From Pelotomaculum_B sp964543575 (GTDB lineage: Bacteria; Bacillota; Desulfotomaculia; Desulfotomaculales; Pelotomaculaceae): a DNA stretch of 36,167 nucleotides. The DNA lies in NCBI GenBank assembly GCA_964543575.1, contig CAZIYV010000015.1, positions 1 through 36,167 on the forward strand, written 5' to 3'. The translations under genes and the position numbers were made by a program. This document shows, piece after piece, positions 30,636 through 36,167 of the stretch. The stretch's first letter is position 1; each line of letters starts with the position of its first letter. Under the pieces are notes generated by a model. It did not search any database, was not told where the DNA came from, and saw only the letters and a list, made by a program, of their open reading frames with translations.

Positions 30636-31640
30636 ATGGATCGTTATTTCAGGGCACTGAAAAAAACACGGGGAAAACTGCTCGGCCTCCAAAATGTTGT
30701 TGGTGTCGGGATAGGCTATAAACATATTGGAGAAGAAAGCACAGGCGAGCCGGCCTTTGTGGTTTATGTGGAAAAAAAATTACCACCAGCCGATCTCACC
30801 AGGAGCCATGTGGTGCCTGATAAAATCAACGGTCTGGCTACCGATGTGGTTGAAATCGGTGTGGTCAGGATGCTGGATGTGCGCACCAAACGCGACAGGC
30901 CCTGCCATCCGGGCGTGAGCATAGGCCATTTCAAATCTACGGCCGGCACTTTGGGGGCTATAGTTAAAGACAAGGCCACCAGGGAGTTAATGATTCTTTC
31001 CAACAATCATGTCCTCGCCAACGGATCGAGTTTACAGAAGCCCAGGGCTAAAATTGGCGATCCTATTCTGCAGCCCGGGCCTTATGACGGTGGTAAAATG
31101 GCAGACCAGGTGGGCACACTTTACCGCTATGTGCCAATAGAAAAAAACGTGCAAAAGTCTGACTGCCCGGTGGCCTTAGCCATGGCCAGAGGGAGCACCA
31201 GGATACTCAACCTGGTCAAAAAGGATTATGAAATCCGCTTCTATAAGCGCTTTAAGACCGAAAATACCGTTGACTGCGCTCTGGCCAAACTTGATTCCAC
31301 TAATCTGGCCATGGCCAGCATTCTGGAGGTAGGTGAAACCAAGGGGGTTTCAGACGTCAAGCCAGGTGATAAAGTGGTGAAAAGCGGCAGGACCACAGGT
31401 ATCACCAGGGGTGTGGTTAAATCTGTGGGCACAACTTTGCAGGTGGAAATGGAAGATGAAGAGAAGGTCTGGTTTTCAGATCAGGTTGTTTCGGATATGA
31501 GTTCTCAGCCGGGTGACAGCGGTTCTGTCGTTCTGAACGCGGACCAGGAAGTTGTAGGTCTATTGTTTGCGGGCTCAGATAAGTTGACCGTATTCAACAG
31601 GATTAGCAATGTTATTAACCGTCTGGCAATAGAGTTCTAG
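30636..31640 (+). CDS. trypsin-like serine protease, cytoplasmic or spore-associated
   Basis: A 334-residue protein of the chymotrypsin fold with a complete triad: H125 (ILSNNHVLA), D213 (VDCALAKL) and S295 (QPGDSGSVV). The N-terminus (residues 14-60, VVGVGIGYKHIGEES ... FVVYVEKKLP) is the conserved extension found in bacterial Nal1-like or unclassified S1-type proteases. No signal peptide is seen. ATG 30636 follows AAGGGGG by 8 bases. With yabG upstream and a possible sigma-K-like promoter, a role in spore coat processing is a reasonable guess, not shown. Confidence 0.85.
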   Translation: MDRYFRALKKTRGKLLGLQNVVGVGIGYKHIGEESTGEPAFVVYVEKKLPPADLTRSHVVPDKINGLATDVVEIGVVRMLDVRTKRDRPCHPGVSIGHFKSTAGTLGAIVKDKATRELMILSNNHVLANGSSLQKPRAKIGDPILQPGPYDGGKMADQVGTLYRYVPIEKNVQKSDCPVALAMARGSTRILNLVKKDYEIRFYKRFKTENTVDCALAKLDSTNLAMASILEVGETKGVSDVKPGDKVVKSGRTTGITRGVVKSVGTTLQVEMEDEEKVWFSDQVVSDMSSQPGDSGSVVLNADQEVVGLLFAGSDKLTVFNRISNVINRLAIEF

Positions 31641-31687
31641 TCACATCTGCGCTTTTTGCCGCTATGATCGCTTAGGAGGCTTACCAT

Positions 31688-32104
31688 ATGGTGTACCGAT
31701 CCATTGTCTCAAGAGATATCGCTTTAACTTTTCTTGGAGAAAACATCCCCGTGATCGGCCCCAGGTTTAAAAACAGGGAAGAGGCCATAAAGGTAGCCCG
31801 CCATTATTTAAAAGGGATTAATGAATTAACAGGAGTAACCCGTAAAACACCTGTAAAAATTGAAATAAAGAGACAGGCAGACAGGAGATTCTCCCTTGTG
31901 GTGGAAGGTTTTGGTCATACTTTGGGGGAGCTTTATGACCTTGATGAACTATTCTTAAAAAGGTTTTGTAAGGGGTTGAAAAAAAAGCTGTTCATTTTAT
32001 CCTGTTTCGTGGAAGAAGTGGATGGGTTGGAATGCCTGGTGCTGACAGAAGGACTGGGAGCTGTTTTTTACGCTCCTAATTATATAAAAAAGTGGCGGCC
32101 TTAA
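31688..32104 (+). CDS. conserved-looking protein of unknown function
   Basis: I do not recognise this 138-residue protein. It begins right after an AGGAGG site (ATG 31688), has an even mix of charged and hydrophobic residues, no signal peptide and no cysteine cluster. Alternating strands (TPVKIEIKRQADRRFSLVVEG) and a helix (LDELFLKRFCKGLKKKLF) suggest a small alpha/beta fold. It lies between the protease and the Gly/Tyr-repeat gene, 47 and about 100 bases away, likely one transcript. Confidence 0.6.
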   Translation: MVYRSIVSRDIALTFLGENIPVIGPRFKNREEAIKVARHYLKGINELTGVTRKTPVKIEIKRQADRRFSLVVEGFGHTLGELYDLDELFLKRFCKGLKKKLFILSCFVEEVDGLECLVLTEGLGAVFYAPNYIKKWRP

Positions 32105-32204
32105 AATGCGGTACAAGAATATTGAAAAGACTCCGGGTTTATCTCCCGGGCCTTGTTTTAGCCTGAGTGCGGCAGGAATAAACGGTATGGAAAGGGCGGT
32201 GACC

Positions 32205-32603
32205 ATGGGTAAAAATATTTCAGAGGATCTTGAGGAGGACCCTGCCTGTGGTCCGCAGGAGGCTCAAGAAATCCTGGCAGATAAGAAAAAGGCGGAAGAA
32301 GAGGCTTACCGGGCAGGCAGGAACACGGGTTATCATCAGGGATATAGCCTGGGTTTTGAGTCGGGGTACGAAAAAGGCTATTCTGAGGGCAGCACCCTCG
32401 GGTATAATAACGGTTTCCTGGCAGCCCTGGGGTTAGGGGAGGATAGCCCTGTTCCCGGCAAAACAACTGGAATTTACGTTATCCAGGTTTTGCAAAAATT
32501 AATCGCCCAGGGGCAAGCCAGGCTGCTCTTTTCAGGCGCTGCTGCCCAAGAAGCGAAAATGTTGATGAAACTGGTGGAGATAGACGCTGACGTGGTTAAG
32601 TAG
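32205..32603 (+). CDS. Gly/Tyr-repeat protein of unknown function
   Basis: About 132 residues from ATG 32205 (ATG 32187 and 32106 are in frame; only the stop is certain). A lysine/glutamate-rich helix (AQEILADKKKAEEEAY) leads into a four-residue periodic stretch, GYHQGYSLGFESGYEKGYSEG and onward, with Gly and an aromatic at each turn. A short helical C-terminus with VLQKLIAQGQARLL follows. Similar G-Y-x-x-G repeats occur in structural coat-type proteins and in flagellar FliH-like helices with GxxxG packing. The function is unknown. Confidence 0.55.
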   Translation: MGKNISEDLEEDPACGPQEAQEILADKKKAEEEAYRAGRNTGYHQGYSLGFESGYEKGYSEGSTLGYNNGFLAALGLGEDSPVPGKTTGIYVIQVLQKLIAQGQARLLFSGAAAQEAKMLMKLVEIDADVVK

Positions 32604-32724
32604 GAAATAAAAATTTAGATTGTTAACATTTAACATCCTTCACTAATTTAGAGTGAAATTGAATTTTCATTAGAACGCGGCTAGTTCTGTTAACATTATT
32701 CCGGGTCTGCTAAATTTTCCGGCT

Positions 32725-32754
32725 TTGCCAGGCTGAACTATTTACGGTTATATT
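32725..32754 (+). promoter_or_regulatory. possible promoter upstream of the c-di-AMP riboswitch
   Basis: TTGCCA (32725-32730), an 18-base spacer and TATATT (32749-32754). A second reading is TTGTAC (32777) with TACTAT (32801). Between them is a 12-bp hairpin, and GTTACTATAGTAAC (32799-32812) is a perfect palindrome. Confidence 0.35.
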
Positions 32755-32851
32755 AGGCTTGTACAAAAAATTACCTTTGTACAGGCCTTACTATTTCCGT
32801 TACTATAGTAACTGGTTGCCGGATGAATAAAATTCAGCAGCCAAAGCCAAA

Positions 32852-33047
32852 AAGCCGAATCCTAAAATCATTTAGGTACGGAGGACCCAAATTTCAGGGG
32901 TGAATCCAATTTAGACGTCAGACGTCAGGATAGAAGGAATTCGCTTAAGCGAATTCCAACTTAATACTGACGACCGCTGCCCGACGACCGACGACTGAAA
33001 TGGTAGGGTTGTCTTTTACCGAACCCGTCAGCTAACTCCGGAGGCTT
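32852..33047 (+). promoter_or_regulatory. ydaO-type c-di-AMP riboswitch carrying a repeat inside the aptamer
   Basis: The conserved 5' block GCCGAATCC (32854-32862), AGGTACGGAGGACCCAA (32874-32890) and GGGGTGAATCC (32897-32907), and the 3' block GTAGGG (33003), CCGAACCCGTCAGCTAACTC (33020-33038) and CGGAGGC, match the ydaO/yuaA class. P1 is AAGCC (32852)/GGCTT (33043). The class senses c-di-AMP and commonly sits before wall-hydrolase and osmolyte genes; here it precedes a CAP-domain exported protein. No terminator hairpin is visible between P1 and ATG 33068, so control may act on translation, where GGAGG of P1 and AAAGGGG (33055) lie. An insert occupies 32906-33003. Confidence 0.9.
32906..33003. 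repeat. hairpin repeat inserted in the c-di-AMP aptamer
   Basis: The ends pair over 14 positions, 32906-32919 with 32990-33003, with two A/A mismatches and one wobble. The next ten positions inward pair with three to four mismatches. A 22-base perfect palindrome (32936-32957) sits inside. The right arm GACGACCGACGACTGAAAT also occurs at 20430-20448, so this is a member of the dispersed repeat family. It occupies the site where the known aptamer has a variable hairpin. Confidence 0.8.
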
Positions 33048-33067
33048 AAAAAGAAAGGGGAACTGCT

Positions 33068-34498
33068 ATGAGATTCCGTTCGAAGAGTTTAACGACAGGT
33101 TTCATTGTTACCTTTTTCCTTTTTGTGTTTTTTTTGTCTTTAAGCGCCTTAGCCCCGGCCAATGCGTCCGCCGCTGCCACAGCTGATGAGCAGCAGATGG
33201 TAAACCTAGTTAACCAGGCCCGGAGCAGCGCTGGACTAGCGCCTCTGGTGTATGACGCTACCCTCTCCAGCCTGGCCCGGACCAAAGCCCAGGATATGAT
33301 TAGCAAGGGCTATTTCAGCCACACCTCGCCCACCTACGGATCACCTTTTGACATGATGAAATCATACGGGGTGCAGTACAGCTACGCCGGGGAGAACCTG
33401 GCGGGGGCGTCTACCGTGCAAAGCGCCCACATCAATCTGATGAATTCGTCCGGGCACCGCGCCAACATTCTTAACACCAACTACACCAAAGTGGGAATTG
33501 GTGTTGTCAGCGGCGGGCCTTACGGCAAGATGTTTGTTCAGCTGTTTATCAAGCCTCTGTCACAAACAACGACACCGACGACACCAACAACACCGACAAC
33601 ACCAACTCAGACAACGACGCCAACCCAAACTACCAGCGGTCTTAACGCGGACGAGCAGACCATGTTTAACCTGATCAACCAGGAGCGTGCTAAAGCGGGG
33701 CTAAGCTCCCTGCAAATAGACATGACGCTGGTTAAATTAGCCAGGCTGAAAGCCCAGGATATGATTAGCAAGGGCTATTTCAGCCATACCTCGCCCACCT
33801 ACGGGTCGCCTTTTGACATGATGAAAACATACGGGGTGCAGTACAGCTACGCCGGGGAGAACCTGGCGGGGGCGTCCACCGTGCAAAGCGCCCATACCAA
33901 CCTGATGAATTCGTCCGGACACCGCGCTAACATTCTTAACACCAACTACACCAAAGTGGGAATTGGTGTTGTCAGCGGTGGGCCTTACGGCAAGATGTAT
34001 GTTCAGATGTTTATCAGGCCGCTGACAACTACAACAACGACACCGAAGACGCCAACAACACCAACAACACCAACAACACCAACGACGCCAACAACACCAA
34101 CCCAGACTACCAGCGGTCTGAACGCGGACGAGCAGACCATGTTCAATCTGGTCAACCAGGAGCGTGCTAAAGCGGGGTTAAGCCCCCTGCAAACAGACAT
34201 GACGCTGGTTAAATTAGCCAGGCTGAAAGCTCAGGATATGATTAACAAGGGTTATTTCAGCCACACCTCGCCCACTTACGGGTCGCCTTTTGACATGATG
34301 AAAACATACGGGGTGCGGTACAGCTACGCCGGGGAGAACCTGGCGGGAGCATCCACAGTGCAAAGCGCACATACCAACCTGATGAATTCGTCCGGGCACC
34401 GCGCCAACATTCTTAACACCAACTACACCAAAGTGGGAATTGGTGTTGTCAGCGGTGGGCCTTACGGCAAGATGTATGTTCAGATGTTCACCGGGTAA
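33068..34498 (+). CDS. exported protein with three CAP/SCP (YkwD-like) domains
   Basis: A 476-residue exported protein: signal peptide (hydrophobic to about residue 30, cleavage near ANASA), then CAP domains at about 39-160, 192-320 and 351-476 joined by Pro/Thr linkers. Each domain has the CAP core (FSHTSPTYGSPFDMMK, YSYAGENLAGA, NSSGHRANILNTNYTKVGIG). Bacterial YkwD/SafA-type CAP proteins lie in the cell wall or spore coat; activity is unsettled. The three domains are almost identical in DNA, showing recent duplication. ATG 33068 lies 8 bases after AAAGGGG, behind the c-di-AMP riboswitch. Confidence 0.93.
   Translation: MRFRSKSLTTGFIVTFFLFVFFLSLSALAPANASAAATADEQQMVNLVNQARSSAGLAPLVYDATLSSLARTKAQDMISKGYFSHTSPTYGSPFDMMKSYGVQYSYAGENLAGASTVQSAHINLMNSSGHRANILNTNYTKVGIGVVSGGPYGKMFVQLFIKPLSQTTTPTTPTTPTTPTQTTTPTQTTSGLNADEQTMFNLINQERAKAGLSSLQIDMTLVKLARLKAQDMISKGYFSHTSPTYGSPFDMMKTYGVQYSYAGENLAGASTVQSAHTNLMNSSGHRANILNTNYTKVGIGVVSGGPYGKMYVQMFIRPLTTTTTTPKTPTTPTTPTTPTTPTTPTQTTSGLNADEQTMFNLVNQERAKAGLSPLQTDMTLVKLARLKAQDMINKGYFSHTSPTYGSPFDMMKTYGVRYSYAGENLAGASTVQSAHTNLMNSSGHRANILNTNYTKVGIGVVSGGPYGKMYVQMFTG
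33278..34495 (+). repeat. three near-identical tandem CAP-coding units
   Basis: Segments 33278-33540, 33755-34014 and 34231-34495 differ at only scattered positions, for example in the stretch coding FSHTSPTYG and in that coding NILNTNYTKVG. Linkers between them are runs of ACAACACCAAC-type units of different length. This is an active or recent tandem duplication. Confidence 0.85.
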
Positions 34499-34580
34499 GA
34501 GGATATTCTCTAAGAATAATGCTGTTTAGATGGTAAGAATACATCATGATTAGCATAAAAAGGTTATTTAGTAATATAAG

Positions 34581-34608
34581 GAAGAGGACTTTGGTCCTCT
34601 TTTTTTTG
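34581..34608 (+). terminator. intrinsic terminator after the CAP protein
   Basis: AGAGGAC (34583-34589) pairs with GTCCTCT (34594-34600), then TTTTTTT. Confidence 0.88.
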
Positions 34609-34638
34609 TTTTTTACATGGTTGGCTACACTTTTTGGT

Positions 34639-34665
34639 ACTTTTTCGTATCACACTCATATATTA
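34639..34665 (+). promoter_or_regulatory. possible mother-cell (sigma-E/K-like) promoter of the SPOCS/LysM gene
   Basis: AC (34639-34640), a 16-base spacer and CATATATTA (34657-34665), an exact fit to the sigma-K pattern AC-N16-CATAnnnTA; sigma-E cannot be excluded. Confidence 0.5.
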
Positions 34666-34696
34666 GTATAGAAAAGTTTTGAAAGGAGGATTAAGT

Positions 34697-36167
34697 ATGG
34701 CTGAAACCGAGCGGCTTAAAGTCCATCTGGTTCAGGGTGAAAATAGAGTCCAGGCCGTAGTCAGGGGACAGATTGAAGTACCGGATGCGAAACCAGATGT
34801 AGAAAAGATCCTGTCCAAAGATGCCAAGGCCAAAGTAAGAGATGTCAGCATTGTTCCCAATAAGGTTATTGTGAACGGGACCTTGACCGTGCAGGTAACG
34901 TATGTTGCCTTTAAGCCGGATCAATCTGTCAACTTTTTTCATGACGATGTAAATTTTACCACCTATTTAGACGTGACGGGCGCCGAGCCAGGGGATGACT
35001 ATGATGTCGAGTTTACAGTGGAGGATGTGAGCCTGACACCGAATTCCAGAGACCCTCGTAAGTTTGATGTTGCGGCTGTGCTCAGTGTTTTTGCTAAAGT
35101 TACCGATATTGATGAGCTAGAGATCCTCACTGAGACACCTGCCGGCAACACAGCCCTGGAAACAGAGGACATCACAGTTGAGCACCTGATCGGCGAGAAG
35201 GCTACCAAGCAGATTATTGTAAGCGAGCAGTTTGATGTGCCTGAAGAAAAGCCTGATACGGAAAGGATTCTGAACACCGAGGCTAGAGTTGTAATTACGG
35301 ATAAAAGAGTGATTGCCAATAAGGTTATAGTAGAAGGTGAAGTAAGGCTCCAGGTTATGTACGTTGCCATGAAACCTCAGCAATCAGTTCATGACCTGCA
35401 CCACACCATAAGGTTCAGCGACTTCGTGGAGGTTCCCGAAGCCGAGCCGGGCATGAATGTCCAGGTGCATGCGGAGATAGAAAGCGCCGAGGTGGGGCTG
35501 ATCATCGATCCGGCGTTATTCGCAGATGTAATAATTAAGCTCACCGTTTTTGTTACCGAAACCAGGACGCTGAGAGATGTGCCAACTGAACTGGAAAACG
35601 AAGATGGTTATGAGAGGATACGGCTTAAGGTTGAACAGGAGATCGGCACAGGTGAGACCCAGGTGGTGTTAAGGGAAACCACCGAAGTTCCCCCGTCAAA
35701 ACCCTGTGTTATGAAAGTAATTGATACCAGGGTTGACAGTACGGAAGTTACAGAAACCAATATTCTCAATGGGAAGGTTTTGATCAGGGGCAATATTGAT
35801 GTCGAGGTCGTTTATGTCGGCGACTGTCCTGACCAGGCTGTCCATGCCATGCACCAGAGCCTTAATTTCCGCACATTTGTAGTGGTTGAAGGCGCTAAGC
35901 AGGGTATGAGAGTCAAGGTAAAAGTTGAGCCCGAATATGTCAATGTGGACCAGGTTGGCACAGACATGCACACGGAAGTGGTATTAAGGGTTACCGCCAC
36001 AGTTTGGGAAATGTCTCAACCTTACGTATATACACCTGGTGCGGAACCGACCACGACTCCAACTACATGCCCGCCAACTGAATATACAGTCAAAGCAGGC
36101 GATACTCTCGGTTCGATTGCAGCTGCCAACAGGGTTACCGTACAGATGATCCTGGATATAAACCCTG
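34697..36167 (+). CDS. SPOCS (DUF3794) and LysM domain protein, SipL-like (3' end outside window)
   Basis: The frame is open to the window end (490 residues seen). Three related SPOCS/DUF3794 repeats can be traced by shared strands: residues about 1-150 (VVRGQIEVPDAKPDVEKIL; VPNKVIVNGTLTVQVTYVA), 155-300 (SEQFDVPEEKPDTERIL; IANKVIVEGEVRLQVMYVA) and 305-445 (TTEVPPSKPCVMKVI; LNGKVLIRGNIDVEVVYVG). A Thr/Pro linker and the start of a LysM domain follow (YTVKAGDTLGSIAAANRVTV, from about residue 463). SipL of Clostridioides, with this architecture, binds SpoIVA in spore coat assembly. AAAGGAGG precedes ATG 34697. Confidence 0.9.
   Translation, partial: MAETERLKVHLVQGENRVQAVVRGQIEVPDAKPDVEKILSKDAKAKVRDVSIVPNKVIVNGTLTVQVTYVAFKPDQSVNFFHDDVNFTTYLDVTGAEPGDDYDVEFTVEDVSLTPNSRDPRKFDVAAVLSVFAKVTDIDELEILTETPAGNTALETEDITVEHLIGEKATKQIIVSEQFDVPEEKPDTERILNTEARVVITDKRVIANKVIVEGEVRLQVMYVAMKPQQSVHDLHHTIRFSDFVEVPEAEPGMNVQVHAEIESAEVGLIIDPALFADVIIKLTVFVTETRTLRDVPTELENEDGYERIRLKVEQEIGTGETQVVLRETTEVPPSKPCVMKVIDTRVDSTEVTETNILNGKVLIRGNIDVEVVYVGDCPDQAVHAMHQSLNFRTFVVVEGAKQGMRVKVKVEPEYVNVDQVGTDMHTEVVLRVTATVWEMSQPYVYTPGAEPTTTPTTCPPTEYTVKAGDTLGSIAAANRVTVQMILDINP

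Noticed and set aside
34003..34200. Minus-strand Val/Gly-rich frame in the CAP gene linker
   Set aside because: It is the complement of the Thr/Pro repeat linker.

Overview
The window looks like a chromosomal segment of an anaerobic, spore-forming, Gram-positive bacterium of the Pelotomaculum/Desulfotomaculum type (Peptococcaceae). The evidence is gene content and order: a B. subtilis-like dnaX-ybaB-recR-bofA and tmk-holB-yaaT-yabA-rsmI-abrB-metG-tatD-yabE-ksgA-yabG backbone, the sporulation genes bofA, gin and yabG plus a SipL-like SPOCS/LysM protein, a four-subunit ferredoxin-linked 2-oxoacid oxidoreductase (korABCD), a T-box, and a c-di-AMP riboswitch. The species assignment is inference.

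Layout. 1-3.3 kb: a 5'-truncated recQ with an in-frame stop, then a DEAD-box RNA helicase with its own promoter. 3.4-7.1 kb: a beta-propeller protein and an SLH surface protein as a pair, then a GNAT acetyltransferase and a TIGR00725-type Rossmann protein. 7.2-10.8 kb: tRNA-Ser(GGA), the large SRP RNA, dnaX (with a likely frameshift site), ybaB, recR, bofA. 10.8-11.2 kb: no convincing gene, but a sigma-A-like promoter followed by several stem-loops, a candidate structured RNA. 11.2-15.1 kb: a P-loop ATPase and korABCD, with related repeat elements before korA and between korC and korD. 15.1-17.2 kb: gin, a convergent small HTH gene, and an Orn/Lys/Arg decarboxylase-fold gene. 17.2-21.5 kb: tmk, holB, yaaT, yabA, a 440-bp repeat patch, and rsmI. 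21.5-25.9 kb: abrB (minus strand), a methionine T-box, metG, tatD, cobO and a UPF0158-like gene. 26-28.7 kb: yabE, ksgA and a YkuK-family gene. 28.7-36.2 kb: a glycosyltransferase (minus strand), yabG, a trypsin-like protease, two unknown small genes, a ydaO-type c-di-AMP riboswitch in front of a three-domain CAP protein, and the open 5' part of a SPOCS/LysM protein.

Two themes stand out. First, a family of short structured repeats (GAGACGTGAGA, GACGACCGACGACTGAAAT and GTAGGTGCGAAT-type palindromes) has settled at gene edges. It supplies the C-terminal tails of KorC and YabA and the N-terminus of RsmI. In the most striking case it lies inside the c-di-AMP aptamer, where its ends pair to lengthen a peripheral stem without breaking the flanking conserved motifs. 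Second, the right end groups genes for the spore or cell envelope: YabG, a trypsin-like protease, a Gly/Tyr-repeat protein, CAP domains and SPOCS/LysM. Three of these have promoter-like sites resembling mother-cell sigma-K sites.

All calls are from reading sequence alone. No alignments, folding energies or database searches were run.
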